DNA of 64,000 nucleotides from Vibrio superstes (GTDB taxonomy: Bacteria > Pseudomonadota > Gammaproteobacteria > Enterobacterales > Vibrionaceae): the NCBI RefSeq assembly GCF_003569005.1, contig NZ_BCUR01000001.1, forward strand, positions 1,245,893-1,309,892, in the 5' to 3' direction. Below the pieces are notes generated by a model. The model ran no database searches and was not told the DNA's origin. It was given only the letters and a program-made list of their open reading frames with translations. Both the position numbers and the translations under genes were made by a program. This document shows positions 1 to 9,561 of this stretch, one piece after another (within the stretch, counting starts at the first letter, position 1; every line of letters starts with the position of its first letter).

Positions 1-1399
1 CTTGCAATACTGCGTGGTAACCTGGTTTAGGCGGAATAGTCCCTTCAGGAAGCTTCCAGATATCTTCTGCAATCGCACGGTGTTTAGGGTTAGCGACCAC
101 CATATCTGCTGGCAGACGGTGAGCGAACGTACCTACTTCACGAGCTGTACCACACGCCGACGGCTGGCCCGTTAGTGAGAATGGAGAGTTACCTGGAGTT
201 GAAATTTTACCGGTTAATAAGTGAATGTTATAAATCAGGTTGTTCATCCAAACACCACGAGTGTGCTGGTTAACACCCATAGTCCAAAGTGACATTACTT
301 TAGTGTTTGGATCTGCGTATTGCTCAGCCAGTTGAACAAGATGTTCTTCTGAAACGCCTGAAATTTCACTCGCTTTAGCTGCCGTATATGGTGCTACAGA
401 TTTCGCATACTCATCAAAGCTGATGCCGGTCATATTGCCTGAGTTTGGATTTGCAGCCGCTTGCTGCAATGGGTCTTCATCACGCAAGCCGTAACCGATA
501 TCGGTATCTGCTTGTTTGAAGTGAGTGTGCTTGTTAACAAAGTCTTGGTTTACTTTGTTGTTTTGAATAATGTAATTGGCGATGAAGTTCGCAATTGCAA
601 GGTCAGATTGAGGGTGGAAAATGTAGCCGTGATCCGCCAATTCAAAAGAACGATGATAGTAGGTCGACAGAACGTTCACTTTTACGTGAGGGTGGCTTAA
701 ACGGCGATCTGCAATACGAGTCCATAGAACCGGGTGCATCTCGGCCATGTTTGACCCCCAAAGTACGAACGCATCCGCATTTTCGAAGTCATCGTAACAA
801 CCCATTGGCTCATCGATACCAAAGGCGCGCATGAAACCTACTACCGCAGATGCCATACAGTGACGGGCGTTAGGGTCAATGTTGTTTGAACGGAAGCCTG
901 CCTTCATCATTTTTGAAGCAGCGTAGCCTTCCATAACGGTCCACTGACCAGAACCAAACATACCAACGCTAGTCGGTCCGCTTTTCTTCAATGCCTCTTT
1001 CCACTTGTCTGCCATGGTATCCATAGCAACGTCCCAAGACACGGGAGTAAATTCACCGTTTTTATCGTACTTGCCATCCGTCATACGCAGTAGAGGCTGA
1101 GTCAAGCGATCTTGGCCGTACATGATCTTGGAAAGGAAGTAGCCTTTGATACAGTTTAGGCCTTTGTTTACTGGAGCTTCAGGGTCACCTTGAGTTGCAA
1201 CCACCTTACCGTTTTGAGTCCCGACTAATACCGAACAGCCTGTACCACAAAAACGGCAGGGAGCTTTATCCCATTTGATCTTGGTTTGGTCTGAACTTGC
1301 GATCAGATTGGTAGCAGAAGCGGGAAGTGAAATTCCGGCTACCGCAGCAGCGGATGCTGCAGCGTTTGCTTTCACAAACTCGCGTCGTGTCATTTTCAT
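1..1399 (-). CDS. napA: Periplasmic nitrate reductase catalytic subunit NapA (C-terminus beyond window)
   Basis: Molybdenum bis-MGD enzyme that reduces nitrate to nitrite in the periplasm. The visible N-terminal 466 codons start with a Tat signal (TRREFVK, then an Ala-rich hydrophobic stretch ending near PASA), followed by the 4Fe-4S cysteine motif CRFCGTGC and molybdopterin-oxidoreductase sequence such as [12 protein letters not shown] and ARHCMAS. The start ATG at 1399 overlaps the napD stop by four bases (ATGA), indicating translational coupling; a second in-frame ATG lies two codons downstream. The reading frame is open to base 1, so the gene is cut by the window edge, not broken. It is third in the napFDA operon. 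Identification is firm from motif content and operon order. Confidence 0.97.
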   Translation of the reverse strand, partial: MKMTRREFVKANAAASAAAVAGISLPASATNLIASSDQTKIKWDKAPCRFCGTGCSVLVGTQNGKVVATQGDPEAPVNKGLNCIKGYFLSKIMYGQDRLTQPLLRMTDGKYDKNGEFTPVSWDVAMDTMADKWKEALKKSGPTSVGMFGSGQWTVMEGYAASKMMKAGFRSNNIDPNARHCMASAVVGFMRAFGIDEPMGCYDDFENADAFVLWGSNMAEMHPVLWTRIADRRLSHPHVKVNVLSTYYHRSFELADHGYIFHPQSDLAIANFIANYIIQNNKVNQDFVNKHTHFKQADTDIGYGLRDEDPLQQAAANPNSGNMTGISFDEYAKSVAPYTAAKASEISGVSEEHLVQLAEQYADPNTKVMSLWTMGVNQHTRGVWMNNLIYNIHLLTGKISTPGNSPFSLTGQPSACGTAREVGTFAHRLPADMVVANPKHRAIAEDIWKLPEGTIPPKPGYHAVLQ

Positions 1400-1737
1400 A
1401 ATGTGTCCTCTTGCGGGGTCGGTGAACCGATGCTGGCATCGGTTGTCGCCGTTGCATGTATGTCGGTGTCAAGGTTGTCAATATCGGATTCAATCTGGTG
1501 GTAAACCAAAGCCGTACTAATTACTTCAGGTAGGTCGTTAATTTCATCAATAGTAGTCGTGATAAAACCTTCGTTCTCTGTTTCCATAACCACAACAAAC
1601 TTGCCTTCATCTTCGGCGTAAATCTCGGTGGCTGAAAAACTATTTACCTTGCTTCGGACGCTTTCCATCGCATCGGGAGCACAGTAAACAACAAAACTTG
1701 AGATATGAACTTCACTGGCTGGCATTGCTATCCTCAT
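1396..1737 (-). CDS. napD: NapD, NapA Tat-signal chaperone
   Basis: Small cytoplasmic chaperone (113 residues) that binds the NapA Tat signal peptide and is needed for NapA maturation. The core [11 protein letters not shown]...VVVMETEN is typical of the NapD ferredoxin-like fold. The C-terminal third ([16 protein letters not shown]) is a low-complexity acidic/Thr-rich tail beyond the usual core. The gene overlaps napF by 26 bases and napA by four, so the three are translated as one coupled operon. Confidence 0.95.
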   Translation of the reverse strand: MRIAMPASEVHISSFVVYCAPDAMESVRSKVNSFSATEIYAEDEGKFVVVMETENEGFITTTIDEINDLPEVISTALVYHQIESDIDNLDTDIHATATTDASIGSPTPQEDTL

Positions 1738-2230
1738 TGCAGTCAGTCATTGATATAGCTGAAACTGGGCAGGCGCTTATGCAAGCTCCACATCCAGTAC
1801 ACAACTGAGAGTCTAGTTTGGGTTGGGGGACATGCCCAACGCCAAAAGAAAATTGTATTGCTATCGGTTCGCATTCGTCGCTACAGGTGCGACATTCGAC
1901 ATTCTTAAATGCGAGGCAAGTATCTTCAATTTTAGCCGTTATTTGCCAAGGTGCCTCATTTGTGGCATTAAAAATTGGTTCAGGACAAACGTAAGAACAT
2001 TGCTTGCAGAAGGTACATTCGCCTTTTTCAAAATCTACGCTGGGGTAACCACCGCTGCCTTTAACAATGATTTTGGTTTCACAAGCGTCAATACACTTGC
2101 CACACTGGGTACAGCCATCAATAAACTCAGAGTCTGCTTTCGCCCAAGGAAGTCGTTGACCTGTTTCATAAACAAGCTGTGATTTTGAGGTGCGCCGAGT
2201 AAATAATTTCCGTTTTGATAGATCGACCAA
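1712..2230 (-). CDS. napF: NapF ferredoxin-type protein
   Basis: Cytoplasmic iron-sulfur protein (172 residues) that interacts with NapA and is thought to assist its iron-sulfur or redox maturation. Four cysteine clusters of 4Fe-4S type are visible: CTQCGKCIDAC, CTFCKQCSYVC, CRTCSDEC and CTGCGACISACP. The N-terminal KRKLFTRR is typical of NapF. It is the first gene of napFDA, and its 5' region is shared with the divergent narQ, where an FNR-like site lies about 120 bp from this start. Confidence 0.94.
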   Translation of the reverse strand: MVDLSKRKLFTRRTSKSQLVYETGQRLPWAKADSEFIDGCTQCGKCIDACETKIIVKGSGGYPSVDFEKGECTFCKQCSYVCPEPIFNATNEAPWQITAKIEDTCLAFKNVECRTCSDECEPIAIQFSFGVGHVPQPKLDSQLCTGCGACISACPVSAISMTDCNEDSNASQ

Positions 2231-2347
2231 TGTTGTCCCTAAGCTATTGAGCGTAAACTATAAATATGTACTTGCATTAATACCTACTAAGTTTAGGTGA
2301 ATATATTGTAGGCGATATACCTCAAAAGGGTTAAAGTGGTGCGTAAA

Positions 2348-2361
2348 TTGTTTTAGATCAA
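2348..2361. promoter_or_regulatory. Candidate FNR site between napF and narQ
   Basis: TTGTT-TTAG-ATCAA matches the FNR consensus TTGAT-N4-ATCAA with one mismatch. It lies in the 176-bp divergent region, about 118 bp upstream of napF and 46 bp upstream of narQ. Anaerobic control of nap by FNR is established in enteric bacteria; its use here is inferred. I could not identify convincing NarP heptamer pairs by eye. Confidence 0.5.
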
Positions 2362-2406
2362 TTAGTTAATGCTACCCAGATCACGATAATATTAATGGGA
2401 TTTTAA

Positions 2407-4125
2407 GTGAAAAAAAGAACAGCTCAGTCCGTCTCTTTCACCATTGGTGGCGCAGTGTCCTTGATGGTGATTTTGTCCGCATTGACCATCATAGTGTCTG
2501 TTGTGACGGTATATTCTAGCTTTGATGATGCCGAGGCCGTGAATGTCTCAGGCTCAATGAGGATGCAAAGCTATAGGCTCGCTTACGATATAGAGATCGA
2601 TTCCCCAGAAACAATTGGGCATATCGAGCAATTTGAAACATCTTTGTTCTCACCCTCAATGCAAAACCTTATTCGCTGGAATGTACCCACTGATATTCAA
2701 GAGGACTATCAGTCCATTGTCGATCGCTGGCATGTGATGAAGGACCTGTTGCTTTCTGGAAGGTATCCTGAATATCAGCAACACGTTCCCGTATTTGTAT
2801 CTCGTATCGACAAGTTTGTACTTAAATTGCAGTTAAATACTGAGCAAAAGCTTCTCAATATGGTGGTGTTCAGTGGGTTTGGTTTGACCTGCATTATCCT
2901 TATCTCTTTAGTCATCATGCGCTTTGTTAGGCTCAAGGTGTTGCAGCCATTGCAATCTTTAGTTAATGCCAGCCGAGAGGTGGAGTCGCAGAATTTCAAT
3001 GTGGTGTTGAATGAATCGGTCAACAATGAGCTGGGGGCGGTGGCTTCTACGTTTAATGGTATGACTCAAAACCTAAAGAACCACTATCAAAGGTTGGAAG
3101 CAACAGTAGAAAATAAGACAGAGGAACTGCGCCATGCAAACCGCTCGCTAAAGGTGTTGTACAAAAGCACCCAGCAACTTTCTGCATCACGACTGGCACC
3201 TGCGCATTTTCAACAGATCATCAGCAATATGTCGACGGTAGAGAACGTTGGGGCCGTCAAACTGATTATCGATGATAGCGCGGGTCAATCTACCGAGTTA
3301 ATCGCGGGTGAAGTCTTTGGAGATGAATGGCAAGAGACACCGTTGATTCTTGATGAGGTGAGATTGGGGAGCCTATGTCTGCAAACGACAGCACAATTTG
3401 CTGAGCAAGAGCTCATCGATAATATGTCTTACATTCTGGCTCGAGGTATCTATTACAATCAGGCGCAAAAGAAGTTTGAGCAGCTTCTTATCTATGCAGA
3501 GCGAAGTGCTATCGCACGAGAACTGCATGATTCTCTGGCGCAATCCTTGTCGTTTTTGAAGATCCAAATGAGCTTATTGAAACGCTCGATGAAAAAAGAA
3601 GGCTCAATAGCCGAAATGCCGAAGTCTTCCGCTATCGTTCAAGAAATTGATGATGGCTTGCGAGAGGCATACACCCAATTGAGGGAATTACTCGGTACCT
3701 TTAGGTTCAGTATTGATGAAGCGAATTTTGGTGATGCGCTCAATGTGTTGATTGATAAGCTACAAACCACAACGGATGCAGAGATACATGTAGAGAATAA
3801 CCTCTCTTCCATACAGCTTCAGGCTTCGCAGCAAGTTCATTTATTGCAGATCATTCGTGAAGCAACCAACAATGCCATCAAACATGCAGAGGCGAACATA
3901 TTGCATGTGCAATGTTTGCAAGAAGGGGATCAAATTACCGTCGCTATCATAGATAACGGACAGGGATTTGACACCGAGATTGAGAAAGCAGACCATTACG
4001 GTCTATCTATTCTCAATGAGCGAAGCCAGTATCTCAATGGCAAGCTAACCATCACCAGTGAGCCCAATGTTGGGAGCACAGTACAAATAACCTTTACCTG
4101 TAAGGATGAATCTGACAGTGAGTAG
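2407..4125 (+). CDS. narQ: Nitrate/nitrite sensor histidine kinase NarQ
   Basis: Membrane sensor kinase, 572 residues, GTG start. Order: transmembrane helix 1 (about 11-36), periplasmic domain beginning with the P-box that binds nitrate/nitrite (SGSMRMQSYRLA, about 48-59), transmembrane helix 2 (about 152-173), HAMP linker, a central GAF-like/cysteine-poor region, the HisKA_3 phosphorylation box with His374 in ERSAIARELHDSLAQS, and a C-terminal HATPase with EATNNAIKHAEA and DNGQGFD. The overall plan is NarX/NarQ. The gene overlaps narP by 20 bases. Divergence from napFDA and pairing with a NarP-type regulator favour NarQ over NarX. Confidence 0.95.
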   Translation: MKKRTAQSVSFTIGGAVSLMVILSALTIIVSVVTVYSSFDDAEAVNVSGSMRMQSYRLAYDIEIDSPETIGHIEQFETSLFSPSMQNLIRWNVPTDIQEDYQSIVDRWHVMKDLLLSGRYPEYQQHVPVFVSRIDKFVLKLQLNTEQKLLNMVVFSGFGLTCIILISLVIMRFVRLKVLQPLQSLVNASREVESQNFNVVLNESVNNELGAVASTFNGMTQNLKNHYQRLEATVENKTEELRHANRSLKVLYKSTQQLSASRLAPAHFQQIISNMSTVENVGAVKLIIDDSAGQSTELIAGEVFGDEWQETPLILDEVRLGSLCLQTTAQFAEQELIDNMSYILARGIYYNQAQKKFEQLLIYAERSAIARELHDSLAQSLSFLKIQMSLLKRSMKKEGSIAEMPKSSAIVQEIDDGLREAYTQLRELLGTFRFSIDEANFGDALNVLIDKLQTTTDAEIHVENNLSSIQLQASQQVHLLQIIREATNNAIKHAEANILHVQCLQEGDQITVAIIDNGQGFDTEIEKADHYGLSILNERSQYLNGKLTITSEPNVGSTVQITFTCKDESDSE

Positions 4126-4744
4126 TACCTATCGCATTATGATTGTGGATGACCATCCATTGATTCGTCGTGGCATCAAGCAATTGCTGTCGTTCGAAGA
4201 TGAGTTCGATATTTTGTGTGAGGCAACCAACGGTACCGAAGCATTGGCGTTGGCTCATCAACATGAACTTGATCTTATCTTACTGGACTTAAATATGAAG
4301 GGGCTGTCAGGCTTAAATACACTGCAAGCACTGAGATCTGAGGGCATTACAGCAAAGATCGTGATCCTTACAGTTTCGGATTCACCTGCAGACATTGATG
4401 CCATCGTCAAAGCGGGCGCAGACGGCTACCTATTGAAAGATAGTGAACCCGATGAACTGATTGAACACCTTCATTCGGCCTTAGATGGTGATAAGGTATA
4501 CAGTGATATTGTGGCTCAGCACATTCGTGACCGTGCTGAGAATCCAAGTTTGCTAGACAGTCTCACTGAGCGCGAGCTAGAAATCCTATCAAAGGTGGCT
4601 CTAGGTCACCGCAACAAGCAGATAGCGGATGTGCTATTTATCTCTGAGTCGACGGTTAAGGTACACATGAAGAGCTTATTGAAGAAGCTACAAGTGAAAT
4701 CACGTACCGCTGCGACTATTTTGTATTTAGAGCATTATGGTTAA
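4106..4744 (+). CDS. narP: Response regulator NarP
   Basis: NarL/FixJ-family DNA-binding response regulator, 212 residues. The receiver domain has the acidic pair in VDDHP, phospho-acceptor Asp61 (LLDLNM) and the Lys of LLKDSEP; the LuxR-type HTH is at about 150-210 (LTERELEILSKVALGHRNKQIA). It is the partner of NarQ and controls nap and nrf genes according to nitrate/nitrite. An alternative GTG start 12 bases downstream has a better spaced AAGGA; the called ATG lies inside the narQ end. Confidence 0.94.
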   Translation: MNLTVSSTYRIMIVDDHPLIRRGIKQLLSFEDEFDILCEATNGTEALALAHQHELDLILLDLNMKGLSGLNTLQALRSEGITAKIVILTVSDSPADIDAIVKAGADGYLLKDSEPDELIEHLHSALDGDKVYSDIVAQHIRDRAENPSLLDSLTERELEILSKVALGHRNKQIADVLFISESTVKVHMKSLLKKLQVKSRTAATILYLEHYG

Positions 4745-4760
4745 TCTAGCTACAAGTATT

Positions 4761-4787
4761 AAAAAAGAGGCTCTGTGCCTCTTTTTT
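4761..4787. terminator. Bidirectional intrinsic terminator
   Basis: Perfect stem AAAAAAGAGGC / GCCTCTTTTTT with a five-base loop. It has a T run on both strands and sits between the convergent narP and dodecin genes, so it can end transcription from both sides. Confidence 0.92.
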
Positions 4788-4792
4788 AATGT

Positions 4793-4999
4793 CTAATCCA
4801 GCGTAAACCCAATCTTTACCGTCACCTGCCAATGGGCGACTTTTCCATCCTCGATATGACCACGAACTTCCTGCATCTCAAACCAGCGCATGCTGTGCAC
4901 GCTTTGACTGGCTTTTTCTACGGCGTTATTGATTGCGTCATCGATACCGACGCTTGATGATCCAACAATTTCCATTTTCTTATAGGTGTGGTGTGGCAT
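4793..4999 (-). CDS. Dodecin family flavin-binding protein
   Basis: Protein of 68 residues, the usual dodecin length. Dodecins form hollow dodecamers that store or buffer flavins. The signature MRWFEMQEVRGHI, with the conserved Trp that stacks on flavin, and the ending WQVTVKIGFTLD fit the family. It has its own upstream region (GGAGAACC ribosome binding site) and ends against the shared terminator with narP. Single-gene unit; no local partner. Confidence 0.93.
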   Translation of the reverse strand: MPHHTYKKMEIVGSSSVGIDDAINNAVEKASQSVHSMRWFEMQEVRGHIEDGKVAHWQVTVKIGFTLD

Positions 5000-5113
5000 C
5001 TAGGTTCTCCTTGAAATAATGATTGGAACTTAGTAAACCTAGTTGTGCTGTGAGAATGTGGCAAGATTTGATAGCTATCAGCTTTAGATCTTTTCCTGTA
5101 GTCGACAAAGGGC

Positions 5114-5545
5114 TAGATCTCCGATAGGAGCACTCGGAGATGACAGGAGCAGATATCGTCGTGCCCGAAGTGCTTTATCGGGCATCTGAGAGTGCAAAGA
5201 GCAAGCCAAACCTCAGTCTGGTAGTTGAAAGCGAAGAGCTAGGGGAGTTTGAGGCTTTCCCTTTGCCCGGAAAGCGGTTAGATCTCCGATAGGAGCACTC
5301 GGAGATGACAGGGTCAGATATCGTCGTGCCTGAAGTGTTTTATCGGGCATCTGAGAGTGTAAAGGGCAAGCCAAACCTCTGTCTGGTAGTTGAAAGCGAA
5401 GAGCTAGCGGTGTTTGAGGCTTTCCCTTTGCCCAGCAAGTGGTTAGATCTCCGATAGGAGCACTCGGAGATGACAGGGACAGATATCGTCGTGCCCGAAG
5501 TGCTTTATCGGGCATCTGAGAGTACAAAGGGCGAGCCAAATCTCA
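5114..5545. repeat. 165-bp tandem repeat array, about 2.6 copies
   Basis: Units begin at 5114, 5279 and 5444, exactly 165 bp apart; the third is incomplete. Each unit holds two potential hairpins: TCTCCGA...TCGGAGA and GCCCGA...TCGGGC. In unit 2 the second hairpin keeps pairing through a C-to-T change tolerated as a G-U pair. The 10-mer GCTATCAGCT flanks the array at 5074-5083 and 5554-5563. Because 165 is a multiple of three, a repetitive minus-strand frame stays open (5213-5539), but it has no good start signal. No gene is called in 5000-5628. Confidence 0.9.
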
Positions 5546-5567
5546 ATCTATCAGCTATCAGCTAGGA

Positions 5568-5598
5568 TAAAAAAAAGGCCCCTACAAAGTAGGAGCCT
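5568..5598 (-). terminator. Intrinsic terminator after talB
   Basis: On the minus strand the stem AGGC-x-TCCTAC/GTAGG-x-GCCT, closed by a three-base loop, is followed by a long T run (A run at 5569-5576 on the plus strand). It ends the talB transcript. Confidence 0.85.
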
Positions 5599-5628
5599 AG
5601 CAATAACAAACGAAGCGTTAGCTGTGGG

Positions 5629-6585
5629 TTAAGCTGTCAGCTTCGCTGTCAGCATTTCTTCTAGCTTAACTTGGTCTACTGCGAACAAGCGGATACCTTC
5701 AGCGAGTTTCTCTACTGCCATTGGGTCTTGGTTATGACCCCAGAAGAACTCTGCTTCTGTTAGAGGAGTAGGGCGCTCTTTAGTTGCACCGTTATCAACA
5801 AGCTTCTCTTCAACAACGCCTTCAGCATTCTCAAGATCTTCAAGAAGAGCAGGGCTAATGGTTAGACGATCACAGCCAGCTAGCTCCAGGATTTCACCGG
5901 TATTACGGAAGCTTGCTCCCATTACTACTGTTTTGTAACCGTGGTCTTTAAAGTAGTCGTAGATTGCCGTTACTGATTGAACGCCTGGGTCTTCGCTAGC
6001 AGCAAAATCACGGCCTTCTTTAGCTTTGTACCAATCCATGATGCGACCAACGAATGGCGAGATTAGGAATACGCCCGCTTCAGCACACGCTTGTGCCTGA
6101 GCAAATGAAAACAACAGAGTAAGGTTACAGTTGATACCTTCTTTTTCAAGTTGCTCAGCAGCACGAATGCCTTGCCATGTAGACGCTAATTTAATAAGAA
6201 CGCGGTCTTTTGAAATACCCGCTTCTTCATACATCTTGATTAAGCCACGAGCGCGCGCGATGCTGCCTTCGGTATCGTAAGATAGACGAGCATCAACCTC
6301 AGTTGAGATGCGACCTGGGATAATACCTAGGATCTCTTTACCAATGTTTACTGCAAGCAAGTCACCGGCGTAGTTTAATTGTTGGTCTAGGTCATCAAAC
6401 TTCTGCTTAGTTTGAGCAATGACGCTATCAATCAGCGATGCGTAGTGCTCAAGTTGAGAGGCTTTCAGAATTAGCGAAGGGTTTGTTGTAGCGTCTTGAG
6501 GTTTATATTTAGCAATTGCTTCAATATCACCTGTGTCAGCGACCACTACAGTCATAGAGCGAAGTTGTTCTAGTTTATTGCTCAT
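5629..6585 (-). CDS. talB: Transaldolase
   Basis: Cytoplasmic enzyme of the non-oxidative pentose phosphate pathway, transferring a dihydroxyacetone unit between sedoheptulose 7-phosphate and glyceraldehyde 3-phosphate. Its 318 residues match the TalB subfamily. Schiff-base Lys132 lies in [13 protein letters not shown], and [10 protein letters not shown] near residues 31-40 and FVGRIMDW are family signatures. It follows moeB by 135 bp with its own leader and terminator, so it is probably transcribed separately. A PurR-like site lies about 126 bp upstream. Confidence 0.97.
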   Translation of the reverse strand: MSNKLEQLRSMTVVVADTGDIEAIAKYKPQDATTNPSLILKASQLEHYASLIDSVIAQTKQKFDDLDQQLNYAGDLLAVNIGKEILGIIPGRISTEVDARLSYDTEGSIARARGLIKMYEEAGISKDRVLIKLASTWQGIRAAEQLEKEGINCNLTLLFSFAQAQACAEAGVFLISPFVGRIMDWYKAKEGRDFAASEDPGVQSVTAIYDYFKDHGYKTVVMGASFRNTGEILELAGCDRLTISPALLEDLENAEGVVEEKLVDNGATKERPTPLTEAEFFWGHNQDPMAVEKLAEGIRLFAVDQVKLEEMLTAKLTA

Positions 6586-6710
6586 GTCTTGTTCATCCTA
6601 TACAAGAAAAACAGGGTGGTGGGGAGTGCCACCCTTAAAGATAGGATTAATCTAAGGTATTGAAGCGAGTTTGTGAATCATTTTCATTGGAAGAATGTGA
6701 TAAAAATCTT

Positions 6711-6726
6711 ACGCAAACGTTTACCG
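6711..6726. promoter_or_regulatory. PurR/LacI-family operator-like site upstream of talB
   Basis: ACGCAAACGTTTACCG shares 13 of 16 positions with the E. coli PurR consensus, including the central AAACGTTT palindrome. It overlaps the moeB stop codon and lies upstream of talB. Any LacI-family regulator with a CG-centred operator could use it; function is inferred. Confidence 0.35.
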
Positions 6727-7473
6727 GATTTTACAAACAGGACATGACGGTTGTTTTGGTAGAGTAAACTCTTGCCATTTCATGCTTAGAGCATCAAACA
6801 TCATTAATTTTCCGGGCTTGTGCGTGCCCAAATTTGACAGCAGATGGATAGCTTCCAATGCTTGCATACTGCCGATAACACCCACAACAGGCGCTAAGAT
6901 GCCAGCCTCAACACAACTCAATTCATTAGCACCAAACAGGGTGCTTAAACATTGGTAGCAAGGCTCATCATCTTGATAGGTGAAGCTGATCACCTGTCCT
7001 TCAAGCCGAATTGCAGCACCTGAAACCAAAGGCGTTTTATGTTTGTGACACAGTCGATTTAACTGGTTTCTAGTGGTGAGATTATCACTGGCATCAATTA
7101 TCAACGAATGATTGGCGACGGCGGTATCAAGCTCATGGTCATCTAAGCGACGCGCTATAGCGGTTATCTCACAATTTGAATTGAGCTGGGATAGGCTAGC
7201 TTTGGCTGATTCTACCTTTAGAGCGTTGATATCGGACTCGGTATGAAGAATCTGTCGCTGTAAATTGGAGAGCTCTACAACATCATCGTCGACAATGGTT
7301 AGCTTGCCTACGCCACCAGACACTAGATAAGGCGTTGCCGCACAACCTAAGCCTCCAGCACCAATAACAAGCACTGAGGCTTGTTTGAGGGCCTCTTGCC
7401 CCTCAAAATCAAAGGAGCGTAAGATGATTTGGCGATTGTAGCGAAGCATCTCCTTGTCGCTCAAGATTTCCAT
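6721..7473 (-). CDS. moeB: Molybdopterin-synthase adenylyltransferase MoeB
   Basis: E1-like ATP-dependent enzyme that adenylates the C-terminus of MoaD during molybdopterin synthesis. The 250 residues show the nucleotide loop GAGGLG (about 38-43), acidic VDDDVVELSNLQRQ, the Arg of LxxRNQLNRLC, and zinc cysteine pairs CYQC and CPVC at the end. Eight bases separate it from moeA, indicating an operon. A ThiF role is possible by fold, but the moeA neighbour and length support MoeB. Confidence 0.95.
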   Translation of the reverse strand: MEILSDKEMLRYNRQIILRSFDFEGQEALKQASVLVIGAGGLGCAATPYLVSGGVGKLTIVDDDVVELSNLQRQILHTESDINALKVESAKASLSQLNSNCEITAIARRLDDHELDTAVANHSLIIDASDNLTTRNQLNRLCHKHKTPLVSGAAIRLEGQVISFTYQDDEPCYQCLSTLFGANELSCVEAGILAPVVGVIGSMQALEAIHLLSNLGTHKPGKLMMFDALSMKWQEFTLPKQPSCPVCKIR

Positions 7474-7481
7474 GTCAGCCT

Positions 7482-8723
7482 CTAATAAAGTGTTGAGTTA
7501 AACAATTGGATCTGAACGGTTTCTCCCGCTTCCACTCGGCCACGCTCGCGTTCAAGAATGACAAAGCAATTTGCCAGACTCATTGAACGGAAGGCTCCAG
7601 AGCTTTGGTTTCCCGTTGTTTCCACTTCAAACTCTCCGCGCTCGTTTATGGCATAGATACCACGTTGGTAATCCGTGCGGCCTGGACTTTTCTTGAATGA
7701 AGATAAAGTCTTAGCCGGTAAGGTTGGCGCTTCTTTCCATTTACTTTCGCCACCGAGTTTAGCTAATAATGGCTGAACTAAGATGTAAGCGGTCATAAAG
7801 GCGGATACCGGGTTTCCTGGCAGGCCGCAGAATAGGGCATCATCCAATTTGCCGAATGCAAAGGGCTTGCCTGGTTTTATTGCCAGTTTCCAAAAGCCAA
7901 TTTCGCCTTTTTGTTCAAGGATATCCTTGGTGAAATCGGCTTCACCGACACTTACGCCACCGGAAGTCACAACGACGTCAGCTTCTGTCTTCGCTTTTTC
8001 AAACGCTTGCGCGAGTAGCTCCACATCGTCAGGGATAACGCCTAGGTCAACAACATCACAGCCAAACTTCTCAAACAAAGGTATGGTTCCGTAGCGATTG
8101 CTGTCGTATATCTCGCCTGCGCCCAGTGGCGTTCCTACAGGCTTTAGTTCATCACCGGTGGAGAAAGTGGCCACGATAGGCTTGCGGTACACCTCAACGT
8201 GCGCGACACCGAGTGAGGCCAGCATGGGTAGGTCACGTGCAGTGAGTCGCTTCCCTTTGCTAAGCACAAGTTGTCCTATTTGGATGTCGTCACCGAGTGG
8301 GCGGATATTCTGATTGGTTTTTACATTTGAAGGGTCAAACACGATACCTTCGTCAGTCACAGTGACATTCTCTTGCATTACCACAGCGTCGCACCCTTCT
8401 GGGATTTGTGCGCCAGTCATAATGCGAATACATGTTGCTTCTGGCCATTCTCCTTGTAGAGGAGCACCTGCAAAAGATTGCCCGACTAATGGAAGCGTTG
8501 ACTGTGTATTTAGGTCTGCAATTCTTACCGCATACCCATCCATGGCTGAATTATCAAAAGGGGGAACATGAATAGGGGATAATATTTCACTAGCGAGTAC
8601 TCGGCCAATAGCTTTGTCGAGAAGCAGTGATTCAGTCTCTTGGACGGTATGAGTGTTTTCGAGAATTTTGGCCATTGCCTCTTCAATCGGCATCAAGCCC
8701 GGAGCGTCACAGCAACCCATCAT
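7482..8723 (-). CDS. moeA: Molybdopterin molybdenumtransferase MoeA
   Basis: Inserts molybdate into adenylated molybdopterin, giving active Mo cofactor for enzymes such as NapA. Its 413 residues contain the N-terminal PPFDNSAMDGYA, central FSTGDEL, the MoCF-binding TSGGVSVGEADFTK and GLPGNPVSAF, and a C-terminal beta domain. First gene of moeA-moeB. Two adjacent ATGs open the frame; the upstream one is used here. Confidence 0.96.
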   Translation of the reverse strand: MMGCCDAPGLMPIEEAMAKILENTHTVQETESLLLDKAIGRVLASEILSPIHVPPFDNSAMDGYAVRIADLNTQSTLPLVGQSFAGAPLQGEWPEATCIRIMTGAQIPEGCDAVVMQENVTVTDEGIVFDPSNVKTNQNIRPLGDDIQIGQLVLSKGKRLTARDLPMLASLGVAHVEVYRKPIVATFSTGDELKPVGTPLGAGEIYDSNRYGTIPLFEKFGCDVVDLGVIPDDVELLAQAFEKAKTEADVVVTSGGVSVGEADFTKDILEQKGEIGFWKLAIKPGKPFAFGKLDDALFCGLPGNPVSAFMTAYILVQPLLAKLGGESKWKEAPTLPAKTLSSFKKSPGRTDYQRGIYAINERGEFEVETTGNQSSGAFRSMSLANCFVILERERGRVEAGETVQIQLFNSTLY

Positions 8724-8891
8724 AATTCCTTGTTAGTACAGCGATAAAAAACAAACTGTAACACGATGCCAAGAGTGAGACACTTAAGTGATTAAATTAG
8801 ATGATGTAATTTTGATGAAATCCAAGTATTCTCTTTCGCCATCGCGCAAATGTTGGTCGTGCGATGCAAAGATGTACAGATGGAGAGTTAA

Positions 8892-9545
8892 ATGTCAGGT
8901 TTAAGCGAATCAGCTCTGCTGGTAAAAGAAGCACTTGCTAATCGTGGTTTAGAAACCCCAATGGTAGCCAGTGACCTTACTGCGGAAGATAAAAAGCAGC
9001 AGATTGAGCATCACATGCGTGAGATCTTAGGCTTATTGCAATTGGATCTAACGGATGACTCTTTGCAAGACACGCCAAAACGCATCGCTAAAATGTATGT
9101 GGACGAGGTGTTTTCTGGCCTAGATTACGCACGTTTCCCAAAGATTACGGTTATCGAAAACAAGATGGACGTGAGCGAAATGGTGCGTGTGAAGGACATT
9201 ACTTTGACCAGTACCTGTGAGCACCACTTAGTGACTATCGATGGTCGTGCAGCGGTGGCTTATATTCCTCGTACCAAGATCATAGGCCTGTCGAAGATTA
9301 ATCGCATAGTGCGATTTTTTGCTCAGCGCCCTCAAGTACAAGAGCGCATGACTCAGCAAATCCTTATTGCGCTACAAACCTTGCTTGAGAGTGAAGATGT
9401 TGCGGTTACCATTGATGCTACTCATTACTGCGTTAAATCTCGCGGCGTAATGGACGCAACCAGTGAAACTACGACCACCGCACTAGGCGGAATCTTTAAA
9501 TCTAACGCGGCCACTCGTCACGAGTTTCTTCACGGCCTGCGTTAA
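8892..9545 (+). CDS. folE: GTP cyclohydrolase I (FolE)
   Basis: Converts GTP to 7,8-dihydroneopterin triphosphate, the first step of folate synthesis. The 217 residues include zinc ligands Cys109 and His112 in TSTCEHH and Cys180 in YCVKSRGV, with active-site [12 protein letters not shown]. Ribosome binding site GGAGAG before ATG. Divergent from moeA and convergent, with only 16 bp between, with the transporter at 9562. Confidence 0.97.
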   Translation: MSGLSESALLVKEALANRGLETPMVASDLTAEDKKQQIEHHMREILGLLQLDLTDDSLQDTPKRIAKMYVDEVFSGLDYARFPKITVIENKMDVSEMVRVKDITLTSTCEHHLVTIDGRAAVAYIPRTKIIGLSKINRIVRFFAQRPQVQERMTQQILIALQTLLESEDVAVTIDATHYCVKSRGVMDATSETTTTALGGIFKSNAATRHEFLHGLR

Positions 9546-9561
9546 TCGTCTAGCTTGCTAT

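Noticed and set aside
5213..5539. 108-residue minus-strand frame made of two similar 55-residue repeats
   Set aside because: It is a by-product of the 165-bp DNA repeat (a multiple of three) and has no convincing ribosome binding site or known fold.
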